In this document: positions 52,663-60,651 of the stretch, piece by piece
How positions within the stretch are numbered: position 1 is the first letter of the stretch
Layout: every line of letters starts with the position of its first letter
Assembly (NCBI GenBank): GCA_947072565.1
Contig: CAMTIM010000002.1
Coordinates: forward strand, 1-62,836
Direction: 5' to 3'
Source: an uncultured Peptostreptococcaceae bacterium
GTDB taxonomy: Bacteria; Bacillota; Clostridia; Peptostreptococcales; Peptostreptococcaceae
DNA: 62,836 nucleotides
Made by a program: the position numbers and the translations under genes
The notes under the pieces: model-generated
Databases searched by the model: none
Seen by the model: the letters and a program-made list of their open reading frames with translations, nothing else
Told to the model about the DNA's origin: nothing

Positions 52663-53991
52663 TTATAAAGCTTTTAAAGCAGCTAAATTTAATAAACTCC
52701 ACGGCTTATTAAAATGTGGTTGGAAGAAGAAATCAGTCATTGCTAATTCTTCTATAGTCATTTCATTTTGTATAACTACTGATAATGTATTCATATACTG
52801 AGTTAAATCTGTTTTTGAAATAATTTGACCACCTAGTATTTTTCTGCTATTTTTATCAAATATTAATTTTAAAGTAGCTTCTTCAAATGTTGGCATAAAT
52901 TCAGGTCTATAATTATCTCTAACTATAACAGAATCTACATCAAAATCACTTGTATTTTTAGCTACTTCTTCAGTAAGTCCAGTTGAAGCTATACATTGAT
53001 CGTATATCTTAATCCCTGAAGTACCTTGTGTTCCTATATATTTAAGAGTAGGATTAACTAAGTTTTTACCAATTAAAGTACCCATTCTTACAGCATTAGT
53101 AGCAAGTGGTATATATCTAGTATCTTTAGCTGGATTAAATTTAACAACGCAACAATCTCCTGCAGCAAATACATCCTTAGCACTTGTTCTCATATATTCA
53201 TCAATTATAATAGCTCCATTAGGTAATGTATCTAATTTACCTTGAACTAGTTTAGTACTAGGAGCAAACCCTATACATAGTACTACTAAATCAGCTTCGA
53301 ATTCATCTTTATCTGTTTTTACTTTATATACTTTATTAATACCTTCAAATTTTTGAACCTTTTGACCTAATATTAACTTAACACCTTTATTTTTAAATTC
53401 AGCCTCAGCTATATCTGTAAATTCTTTATCTAAATATTTAGCCATAATTCGATCTTCTGCATCTATTAATGTTGTATTTTTTCCTTGCATTTCAAATGCC
53501 TCTGCAAGTTCTACACCAATATATCCTGCTCCTATTACAACTACATTTTTAGCATTTTCACTTCTTTTAATAATATCTTTTGCATGGTCATAGTTTTTAC
53601 ATAAAACTATATTATCTAGTTTCCCACCCTCAAAATTAGGTACTATTGGCCAAGAACCTAATGTAAGAACTAATTTATCATAAGTATCTTCAAATATTTC
53701 ACCAGTTAGTAAGTTCTTAACTGATATCTTTTTATTATCAAAATCTATATCTAAAACTTCATGTTTCATATTGGTTTTAATACCAATAGACTGTAAGTTT
53801 TCAGGAGAACTATAAAATAATTTTTCTGTTGTATCTATAACTTTACCAACATTTAAAGCTATTCCACAAGATAAGAATGATAAATTATCATTTTTTTCAT
53901 AAACTACTACTTCACTTTCTGGGTATTTATCTTTTATATTAGTAACTGCAGCAGTTCCTGCATGTGTGCATCCTATTGCTATAACTTTCAT
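52663..53991 (-). CDS. nox: NADH oxidase / CoA-disulfide reductase-family flavoprotein
   Basis: FAD enzyme that most likely reduces O2 to water with NADH, detoxifying oxygen in an anaerobe. N-terminal MKVIAIGCTHAGTAA (FAD fold), single redox Cys in LSFLSCGIAL, a second dinucleotide fold VVVIGAGYIGVELAEA (~151-166), FAD-binding FAAGDCCVVKF, and a C-terminal dimer domain. ATG 53991 follows GGAGG by 6 bases and gives 442 aa; the ATG 5 codons upstream overlaps that ribosome site. CoA-disulfide reductase is the alternative. Confidence 0.87.
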   Translation of the reverse strand: MKVIAIGCTHAGTAAVTNIKDKYPESEVVVYEKNDNLSFLSCGIALNVGKVIDTTEKLFYSSPENLQSIGIKTNMKHEVLDIDFDNKKISVKNLLTGEIFEDTYDKLVLTLGSWPIVPNFEGGKLDNIVLCKNYDHAKDIIKRSENAKNVVVIGAGYIGVELAEAFEMQGKNTTLIDAEDRIMAKYLDKEFTDIAEAEFKNKGVKLILGQKVQKFEGINKVYKVKTDKDEFEADLVVLCIGFAPSTKLVQGKLDTLPNGAIIIDEYMRTSAKDVFAAGDCCVVKFNPAKDTRYIPLATNAVRMGTLIGKNLVNPTLKYIGTQGTSGIKIYDQCIASTGLTEEVAKNTSDFDVDSVIVRDNYRPEFMPTFEEATLKLIFDKNSRKILGGQIISKTDLTQYMNTLSVVIQNEMTIEELAMTDFFFQPHFNKPWSLLNLAALKAL

Positions 53992-54102
53992 AATTACTAC
54001 CTCCAAATATAATAATTTATTTACCTGTTATATTTGTACCCGTTGTGTTAATTTTAAAACAAAATTATAAATATTTTATAGTAATTATTTTTATATACAA
54101 AA

Positions 54103-54120
54103 AAAGACCCTAAGGTCTTT
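54103..54120 (-). terminator. Terminator of the left cold-shock gene
   Basis: AAAGACC (54103-54109) pairs with GGTCTTT (54114-54120); an A run upstream gives the U tail on the minus strand. Confidence 0.75.
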
Positions 54121-54140
54121 CTTCTTAAACAATCTATATA

Positions 54141-54341
54141 TTATAATATAGTTATGTTTTCTGCTTGAGGTCCTCTAGCACCTTTAACTATATTAAAGCT
54201 TACTCTTTGTCCTTCTTCTAATGATTTGAATCCATCAGTTTGTATAGCTGAGAAATGGGCGAATACGTCATCTCCACCTTCTACTGATATAAATCCAAAA
54301 CCTTTTTCATTGTTAAACCATTTTACTGTTCCGTTAGTCAT
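54141..54341 (-). CDS. CspA-family cold-shock protein, copy 1
   Basis: Single-domain OB-fold RNA chaperone of 66 residues with RNP1 KGFGFI and RNP2 [21 protein letters not shown] starts the fold. Its gene lies in a tandem duplication; the product differs from copy 2 only at the last residue (Leu preceded by Ile against Val). The upstream TATAAT (minus strand, about 54397-54402) is within the repeat, and a ~60-base leader precedes the GGTGATGGAG ribosome site. Confidence 0.95.
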   Translation of the reverse strand: MTNGTVKWFNNEKGFGFISVEGGDDVFAHFSAIQTDGFKSLEEGQRVSFNIVKGARGPQAENITIL

Positions 54342-54577
54342 TTGTTAATTCTCCATCACCTTTTATAAAGGCTTTTCTTTTTATTGTTTACTACTTCTAT
54401 AATTATACACTATATTTTTAATAATAGATACATTTTTTTAATTTTATATTTAAAAAAATTATTTTGATATTATTGTTTTGTTTTTAATCTTTAATTACTT
54501 ATACCTACTAGGAATTTTATGTTCATTATCATTTCTTTATTCAAATAAACTTAAAGTTTTATAATTTAAATACAAAA

Positions 54578-54595
54578 AAAGACCCGAAGGTCTTT
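54578..54595 (-). terminator. Terminator of the right cold-shock gene
   Basis: AAAGACC (54578-54584) pairs with GGTCTTT (54589-54595), the duplicate of the hairpin at 54103-54120. Confidence 0.75.
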
Positions 54596-54612
54596 TTAGA
54601 ACAATCTATATA

Positions 54613-54813
54613 TTATAATACAGTTATGTTTTCTGCTTGAGGTCCTCTAGCACCCTTAACTATATTAAAGCTTACTCTTTGTCCTTCTTCTAATGATTTG
54701 AATCCATCAGTTTGTATAGCTGAGAAATGTGCGAATACGTCATCTCCACCTTCTACTGATATAAATCCAAAACCTTTTTCGTTGTTAAACCATTTTACTG
54801 TTCCGTTAGTCAT
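54613..54813 (-). CDS. CspA-family cold-shock protein, copy 2
   Basis: Duplicate of the preceding gene: 66 residues, identical but for Val at position 65. The same leader and ribosome site are present; the -10 equivalent reads TATACT in place of TATAAT, so expression of the two copies may differ. Each copy has its own terminator, so they are separate transcription units. Confidence 0.95.
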   Translation of the reverse strand: MTNGTVKWFNNEKGFGFISVEGGDDVFAHFSAIQTDGFKSLEEGQRVSFNIVKGARGPQAENITVL

Positions 54814-54994
54814 TTGTTAATTCTCCATCACCTTTTATAAAGGCTTTTCTTTTTATTGTTTACTACTTCTATAAGTATACACTATATCTATGATAATAGA
54901 TACTCTTTTTTTAATATAATTTATAAATTAATCAAAAGGCTACTAGAAATTCATTATTTTAATTATCTACCATCAAAGAATATATATAATAATT

Positions 54995-56149
54995 CTACTT
55001 ACCAAATAGTTGATTTGCATTTTGCATTTTTCCAATAATGTCTACGTCGAATGGACAATTTTTCATACATGCTCCACACTTTATACATTCGCCTGCATAA
55101 TGTTCTAACAAATTATAATGATCAGTTAAGGTTTCTGGCACTTCCTTTTGAATTAATGCTAAATCTAAATACTTATTAACTAATGCAATATCTATTTTTT
55201 TAGTACATGGTGCGCAATGCCCGCAATACATACAGTGCCCTTTAAATGAACTTTTAGGTGTATTCGCAAGGATTTCACTATAATCTTTTTGTTTATCACT
55301 TGCTTTTGTATATACTGTTGATGCAAATATTTGATCTGTATTTGATATACCTACCATTACAGAAGCAACTGACGGTCTTGTTAAACAATAATGTAAACAT
55401 CGTACTGGAGTCATTGCTTTTCCAAATGGTGATTGCTCATCACTTAGTAAAACACCTGCAGCAAATCCTTTCATTACTGTCAATGCAACACCTTTATTTT
55501 CACAAATTCGATATAACCTATCTCGTTTCGAATCAATACCTTCATAAACCCTCTCCTTAAAGGTATTTTCTTCAAATAAAATATCTACATCTTCACTTGC
55601 AGGTAGCATATCATAAGCTGCATTAATGCTAAATAAAATCACATCTATTAGTCCTGATTCAACTGACTTTAATGCAATATCTGGATTATGAGTGGATATT
55701 CCTATAGATTTAATAATGCCATTTTCTTTAAGTTCTTTGGCGTACTTAATTATATCTCCATTAAATATATTATTAAAATCTTTTTCATCATCCACATAGT
55801 GGATCATACCAACATCTACATAATCAACTTGCATTCTTATAAGAAAATCTTGGTACGCTTCTTTTACTTCTTTTATGTTTCTAGTTCGACGGTACTGACC
55901 ATCATCCCAAGTAGAACCTATATGTCCTTCAAGTACAAAACTAGTTCTAGGGTACTTGCTTAATGCCTTACCTACATTATTTCTAACATTTGGATTTGAA
56001 TTGTATATATCTATAAAATTAATACCTTCTTTAATAGCGGTGTCTATAATTTTTTCACATTCTTCATAGCACTTTCCTTCAAAGCCTTCCCCACCAATAC
56101 CTATTTCACTTACTTTAATACCTGTTCTCCCTAATACTCTATAATTCAT
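54995..56149 (-). CDS. Aldo/keto reductase with C-terminal 4Fe-4S domain
   Basis: NAD(P)H-dependent aldo/keto reductase fused to a ferredoxin-like module, common in anaerobes. The TIM-barrel (~1-280) starts MNYRVLGRTGIKVSEIG, with catalytic Asp/Tyr/Lys/His positions in FIDIYNS, VLEGHIG and YVDVGMIHYV. The C-terminus has CMYCGHCAPC (~306-315) and CIKCGACMKNCPFDV (~356-370). ATG 56149 follows GGAGG; the upstream ATG (56161) precedes it without a ribosome site. 384 aa. Substrate unknown. Confidence 0.88.
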   Translation of the reverse strand: MNYRVLGRTGIKVSEIGIGGEGFEGKCYEECEKIIDTAIKEGINFIDIYNSNPNVRNNVGKALSKYPRTSFVLEGHIGSTWDDGQYRRTRNIKEVKEAYQDFLIRMQVDYVDVGMIHYVDDEKDFNNIFNGDIIKYAKELKENGIIKSIGISTHNPDIALKSVESGLIDVILFSINAAYDMLPASEDVDILFEENTFKERVYEGIDSKRDRLYRICENKGVALTVMKGFAAGVLLSDEQSPFGKAMTPVRCLHYCLTRPSVASVMVGISNTDQIFASTVYTKASDKQKDYSEILANTPKSSFKGHCMYCGHCAPCTKKIDIALVNKYLDLALIQKEVPETLTDHYNLLEHYAGECIKCGACMKNCPFDVDIIGKMQNANQLFGK

Positions 56150-56260
56150 AACAACCTCCAATATTAATCTAAGTGAAAATAATACTGTTAATACTTCCTA
56201 CTCTATAGTACTCCTAGTTCCATACTCATTACTTTATAGTTAAATACAATCCTACTTTTT

Positions 56261-57031
56261 TTAAAATCTAAGAGATAAACAACTTAATCCCCCATCAAGC
56301 TTTCTATATTCAGAAGTGTCAACTTCTATAACCCTATATCCTTTCTCTTCTATTGCTTTCTTAGCTTTTTCGTATCCAAATGGAACTAACACAGTATCAT
56401 TAACCCATATGCAGTTAGCAGAATAACTTTCATCTTCACTTATAATAATTCTATTAAAATCTTTAAATACATCTTTTTCAACAAACTCACCTGCTACTAA
56501 TAAATTATTATTTTCTAAATATGCTAAACCTGTTTTTAAATGTAATACTTCCTCTAATTCAACTACTGAACCTGTGTGTCCATACTTTTCTAGTTTTTCT
56601 ATGAATTGTCTGCATCCTTCTTTATTTGTTCTAGCAGATTCACCTACATAAAAGTGATTTCCAACCATCATAACATCTCCACCTTCCAAAGTTCCTGGTG
56701 CTGTTATGTACTCTATTTTATCATCTGAGAAAAATTGTTTTATAGTTTCTATCATGACCTCTGTCTCTTTGTTTCTAGACTTTGCTCCTGGATTGCTTAT
56801 TATTGCACAATTTTTAGTTATTACTGCAGTATCTTCTACAAAACATGAATCTGGAAATCTTTCATCTGCATCTAAAACTGTTACATTTACATTACAAGCC
56901 TTTAAAGCTTCTATATACTTATCGTGTTGTTTTAGCGCTAATTCATAATTTGGTTTTCCTAGTTTTGGTTGTGATGTTATACCCTCTACCATTGATTTTG
57001 ATGGTCTTTTTACAATTACATTTTTAAACAT
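56261..57031 (-). CDS. Dimethylarginine dimethylaminohydrolase-like amidinotransferase
   Basis: Guanidino-modifying enzyme of the DDAH family, which hydrolyses methylated arginine to citrulline and methylamines; a citrullinase-like role is possible. 256 residues with FPDSCFVEDTAV, PGTLEGGDVMMVG, catalytic H164 in VLHLKTGLAY and catalytic C251 in GGLSCLSLRF. GGAGG precedes ATG 57031. It is monocistronic as far as can be seen. Confidence 0.9.
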   Translation of the reverse strand: MFKNVIVKRPSKSMVEGITSQPKLGKPNYELALKQHDKYIEALKACNVNVTVLDADERFPDSCFVEDTAVITKNCAIISNPGAKSRNKETEVMIETIKQFFSDDKIEYITAPGTLEGGDVMMVGNHFYVGESARTNKEGCRQFIEKLEKYGHTGSVVELEEVLHLKTGLAYLENNNLLVAGEFVEKDVFKDFNRIIISEDESYSANCIWVNDTVLVPFGYEKAKKAIEEKGYRVIEVDTSEYRKLDGGLSCLSLRF

Positions 57032-57160
57032 ATTAAATTTTCCTCCAAATTTTTATTTTATAGTTTCTTTATAAAATATATGTTAGTAGCAAAATAAATA
57101 TTTCCTTAATAAAAAGTGGTTGTAATTAATTATGATACAGTCTTTTGAACATAAAAAAAC

Positions 57161-57206
57161 CCTTGAAGTTGGCCGACTTTGTGATTTAATCTTCCAATTT
57201 CAAAGG
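57161..57206 (-). terminator. Terminator of the ABC-F gene
   Basis: CCTTGAAGTTGG (57161-57172) pairs imperfectly with CCAATTTCAAAGG (57194-57206); the minus-strand tail is TTTTTTTATG. Confidence 0.65.
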
Positions 57207-57238
57207 ATTCTAATTTATTATTTTAAGCAATACACGAT

Positions 57239-58978
57239 TTAAAGTAACTTAATTAACTCTTCTAGCTCTTCAGATAAAGTTTTTGCAAGTTCAAAATCAC
57301 TATCTATTAAAGCCAATGCTATTTTCGACTCAACTAATTTTTTCTTTTGTTCAATTTCTAAATAGTCTTTATCAAAATAAGTAGCATAAATCATTTTTCT
57401 AAACTTTCTCATACTCATTTTCCTAATTGTCTTATCTTCAATCATTAAAACATAATCCATACAATTAATTATAAAATGATAATCATGAGAAATCATTAAG
57501 ATACCACCATTATAATTTTCTATGGCTTTTTCAAGTGCTATTTGTGAATATGTGTCTAAATGACTTGTAGGTTCATCAAGAAGCAACATATTTGCTTTGC
57601 TAGATGAAACTTTAGCCAATTGAAGTATATTCTTTTCTCCACCAGATAAAGATCCTATCTTTTGATTAATTATTTCTTCCTCAAAACCATATTTTGAAAT
57701 ATATGACCTAATTTCTCGATAAGTCTCAAATCCTGCATCGAAGAACTCTTCAAGTATTGTATTAGACTCATTTAATATTTCTCCTTGCATCTGAGATAAA
57801 TACGCAACTTGAATGTCATTGTTTATTTCAACGCAGTCATGATTATTTTTAAAGATTTCTCTCATTAAAGTCGTTTTTCCCATTCCGTTTGAACCTATAA
57901 GAGCTACTTTATCAGTAGATTTAATTTCAAAATTAACATTTTCTAAAAGCATCTCATCAAATGTAACCCCGTAATCATTAACTTTTAAAGCAACTGTTTC
58001 TTCTATTTCATTATCAGTAGCTAAATTTATATTTGGTTGTTTAATGTCTACAAATGGAGCTTTAATTCTACGTGCTTCTAGTCTTTCTTGTATTTTAACT
58101 CTAGCTTTTAAAGCTCTACCATTAGAGGCTTCAGCATTATAAGTTGCTCTCTCTCTTAATTTATCGATTAAAATTTCATTTCTCTCAATTTCTTCATCAT
58201 CAGCTATAGCGAGTTCTTGTAACTCAATTTTAGTTTGAAGTAATGATAAGTTATAATCAATATATCTTCCATCAAATTCTTGGAGTTCAGTATTTTCAAG
58301 ATGAATAATTTTATTAAAACAATGGTTCAATAGATATCTGTTGTGCGTAATAATTAGCATTGTTTTTTTGTGAGAATTAATTAGACTTTTAAGAGAATTA
58401 AGGTTTTCAAAGTCTAAGAACACATCTGGTTCATCCATAATCATTAAGTCTGGCTTATTAAGCATTTCTTTAATTACTTGAATAAGTTTAAATTCTCCAC
58501 CACTAAGTTCTGATATCATTCTATCTTTATGCTTGCTTAGGTTTGCAAGATTTAATTTCTTATTAATGTTACTTTCAAAATCATCCCCGTCTATTGAATC
58601 AAATGCGTCTAAGGCTTCTTGGTACTTTTCTAATAAAGTATCAATATCAGAAGATGTTTCCATTTCTGTGCAAATAGCTGTTATTTCATTTTGCAGCTTA
58701 ATAAATTCATCTGCTATATATTCGAAAACTGTAGTTTCTTTTGTTTTATCTAGTTGTGAAAACTGGCTTACATATCCAATTCTACGGTTTGAGTCCATTT
58801 CTAGCTTGCCATCAAACATATATCTTTCTGGATCCATAATTATATCTATCAGTGTACTTTTTCCGCTACCACTTGCTCCTATAAAAGCGCAGTGTTGACC
58901 TTCTTCTAATGTAAATGAAATCTTATTATATAGATCTTTTTTCGGAAATGAGTAGGACAAGTTGTCAATTTTTATCAT
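57239..58978 (-). CDS. ABC-F family ATPase (ribosome-associated, possible antibiotic resistance)
   Basis: Soluble twin-cassette ABC protein with no membrane domain; such proteins act on the ribosome, some displacing antibiotics. Cassette 1: Walker A GASGSGKST, signature LSGGE, Walker B LMIMDEPDVFLD. A charged linker (~235-300) follows, then cassette 2: GSNGMGKTT, LSGGEKN, LLLDEPTSHLD, and a C-terminal helical tail. ATG 58978 follows AGAGAGG by 6-7 bases; the ATG 7 codons upstream precedes that site. 579 aa. A transcription attenuator lies directly upstream, as in known inducible ABC-F resistance genes, but the drug class cannot be read from sequence. Confidence 0.88.
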   Translation of the reverse strand: MIKIDNLSYSFPKKDLYNKISFTLEEGQHCAFIGASGSGKSTLIDIIMDPERYMFDGKLEMDSNRRIGYVSQFSQLDKTKETTVFEYIADEFIKLQNEITAICTEMETSSDIDTLLEKYQEALDAFDSIDGDDFESNINKKLNLANLSKHKDRMISELSGGEFKLIQVIKEMLNKPDLMIMDEPDVFLDFENLNSLKSLINSHKKTMLIITHNRYLLNHCFNKIIHLENTELQEFDGRYIDYNLSLLQTKIELQELAIADDEEIERNEILIDKLRERATYNAEASNGRALKARVKIQERLEARRIKAPFVDIKQPNINLATDNEIEETVALKVNDYGVTFDEMLLENVNFEIKSTDKVALIGSNGMGKTTLMREIFKNNHDCVEINNDIQVAYLSQMQGEILNESNTILEEFFDAGFETYREIRSYISKYGFEEEIINQKIGSLSGGEKNILQLAKVSSSKANMLLLDEPTSHLDTYSQIALEKAIENYNGGILMISHDYHFIINCMDYVLMIEDKTIRKMSMRKFRKMIYATYFDKDYLEIEQKKKLVESKIALALIDSDFELAKTLSEELEELIKLL

Positions 58979-59000
58979 ATTATTACCTCTCTTTATCATT

Positions 59001-59169
59001 TAAAAAGAGCTTATAAAAATAAGCTCTTCAATATATAATCAATTCCAATTTTACAATTGATTATATATGTAGTAACGACATTCTTTTTAGATTTACTTTT
59101 GATAGCATAACATTTTTTGCGACTAATTTCAATCATTTTGTATTAAAGCTTTCCGTGACTATCAGTCAA
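59001..59169 (-). promoter_or_regulatory. Promoter and attenuator leader of the ABC-F gene
   Basis: On the minus strand: -35 TTGACT (59169-59164), 18 bp, -10 TAATAC (59145-59140); then a 14-bp perfect hairpin (59068-59055 with 59044-59031), then a terminator-type hairpin AAGAGCTTA/TAAGCTCTT (59028-59020 with 59013-59005) ending in TTTTT, only ~20 bases before the ribosome site. Tiny frames (M-S-L-L-H-I and M-L-C-Y-Q-K) end near the first hairpin and could be leader peptides, though their ribosome sites are poor. Confidence 0.62.
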
Positions 59170-59280
59170 TTCTAATAGAAAAAGAGTAGAAACTCACTTC
59201 AAATAAATTTGATACTTTAAGTAACTTACACTTCTTTATACCTCAAATATTTTTTATATAGTATTTCTTCAAAATCTACA

Positions 59281-60024
59281 TTATAACCTACTTTCACAAT
59301 TAGGACCAAATAGCTGGTAAAAGTCGTATTCAATATCAATAATATTTTCATACCTATCTTGAATTCCTATAAGTCTTTTCAAAAACACTATTTCCTTTTC
59401 TGCCAATTCTAGCTCATCATACCATGGTTTTGATTTTATATATTTTTTTGTAAAAGAAGAATAATGTAAATGAATTAACAAATGACCAAAATGCGAAAAA
59501 TCTACAGAATGTAAATATCTTTCACTATCAACTGATCTTGCAAGACCAAAATCAATAAGATAAACATCACCTTTATCAATAATCACATTTGGTACCCTTA
59601 TATCTCTATGAACTATATTTCTTTCATGAAGATACTTTATTATACCTATAATTTTAATTCCCACATTATAAATTTCAGTAGGCGTAAATATATGATTATC
59701 TCCAAAAAGCATTTCTTCTATTGTCTTTCCAGTTTTATATTCCAAAATATAACCATAGACATTATCATTTTTTATTGTATCAACTATTTTAGGAATAGAT
59801 GGGTGGCTAATAGATGAAAGTATTCTTTCCTCAAAACAGATTTTATTTCCAGCTTTTTTAATAGCTTTAGGTTTAATCTTCTTTAGAATATATTGCTTAT
59901 TGTCTAAATCAACCAAATAACATATTCCAAACCGTCCTTCACCTACCAATCTAATTACTTTATACCCATCAATCAAAGAACCTAATGGATATATCTTTCT
60001 TTTTAAAATAGGTATCATGACCAT
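59281..60024 (-). CDS. Ser/Thr protein kinase-like protein, YrzF type
   Basis: Small cytosolic Hanks-type kinase without membrane or PASTA domains. GEGRFGICYLV (~28-38, glycine loop), Lys in YILKKI, EERILSSISHPSIPKI, catalytic loop HRDIRVPN with D141 and Arg in place of the usual Lys, and DFGLA (158-162). The C-lobe is short at 247 aa total. Its start overlaps the end of the small basic gene by 10 bp, so they are coupled. Could phosphorylate its neighbour; a spore-coat or lantibiotic-like role is speculation. Confidence 0.82.
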   Translation of the reverse strand: MVMIPILKRKIYPLGSLIDGYKVIRLVGEGRFGICYLVDLDNKQYILKKIKPKAIKKAGNKICFEERILSSISHPSIPKIVDTIKNDNVYGYILEYKTGKTIEEMLFGDNHIFTPTEIYNVGIKIIGIIKYLHERNIVHRDIRVPNVIIDKGDVYLIDFGLARSVDSERYLHSVDFSHFGHLLIHLHYSSFTKKYIKSKPWYDELELAEKEIVFLKRLIGIQDRYENIIDIEYDFYQLFGPNCESRL

Positions 60025-60215
60025 GAACTCTTATATCTTCTTCTTTTATGATGGCTACGGTCTGAATAATGGCTATTATGTTTTCTATCAGAACTAGAAA
60101 ACGAACCAAACATTCTCAAAATACGGCTTAAAATGCCTTCTCGTTTATAATATTTACTTCCTTTATGTTTACCTCCATAATGCTTTCTACCTGAAGATTT
60201 CGAAAAAAAACTCAT
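60015..60215 (-). CDS. Small very basic Ser/Lys/Arg/His-rich protein
   Basis: 66 residues, family not recognised. Lys, Arg and His make up over a third of the protein and Ser/Tyr/Gly much of the rest (SGRKHYGGKHKGSKYYKREG at the start; KRRRYKSSWS at the end), with one short hydrophobic patch SRILRMFGSF. Such composition fits a nucleic-acid-binding or coat-type protein with many possible phosphorylation sites. GGATGAT precedes ATG 60215, and the kinase gene overlaps its end. Confidence 0.7.
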   Translation of the reverse strand: MSFFSKSSGRKHYGGKHKGSKYYKREGILSRILRMFGSFSSSDRKHNSHYSDRSHHKRRRYKSSWS

Positions 60216-60651
60216 ATTATCATCCTTTCATTTTTTTGCAAATTTTTATTTATTTACATTATTACAACATATTCGCCTTCCTATAATTATATCCTTTCAT
60301 TAATTTTAAATATTAGCAAATAATAGCACTTTTATACAATACTTTTTTCCGTTTGTGCTTCTTATTCAGATATCCTTACATAAATTATTCATTTCAAATT
60401 AGTGATGCTACATAACAATTAATATCACCACTAAATATTTATAAATTTTAAGTAATATAAACCTCTTCTCCTGTGCCTTTTTACTATAATTTAGTTAGTT
60501 TCTATATTGACAGTTTTGCAATAAAGTTATAATATCAATAAGACTGTAGGTTTTTATAATACATAGAAATTTATGTTCATTTTAAAACTGTTAATAAATA
60601 TATTTTTTTATATTTAGATAATCATAAAATTAGAATAAAGGATGATAAAAA
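60216..60651. other. Divergent intergenic region before prfC
   Basis: 436 bp without a gene. It should hold the promoters for the minus-strand kinase pair and for prfC. Apart from the prfC promoter I see no clear element. Confidence 0.5.
60507..60535 (+). promoter_or_regulatory. Probable prfC promoter
   Basis: Consensus -35 TTGACA (60507-60512), 17 bp, TAATAT (60530-60535); an overlapping TATAAT (60528-60533) gives a 15-bp spacer. The leader to ATG 60652 would be about 110 bases. Confidence 0.7.

Larger units (their letters stand above)
54096..54910. repeat. Tandem duplication carrying the two cold-shock genes
   Basis: About 340 bp (54096-54436) is repeated at 54571-54910 with a period of 472-475 bp, covering promoter, leader, gene and terminator. 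The unit is nearly identical inside the gene; divergence grows toward the ends. An unrelated ~135-bp spacer separates the copies. Confidence 0.85.

Noticed and set aside
59003-59135. A 41-codon leader ORF (ATG near 59135, minus strand) running through both attenuator hairpins
   Set aside because: Its ATG would lie at or within a base or two of the predicted transcription start and has no ribosome site, so translation is unlikely; shorter internal frames are better leader-peptide candidates.
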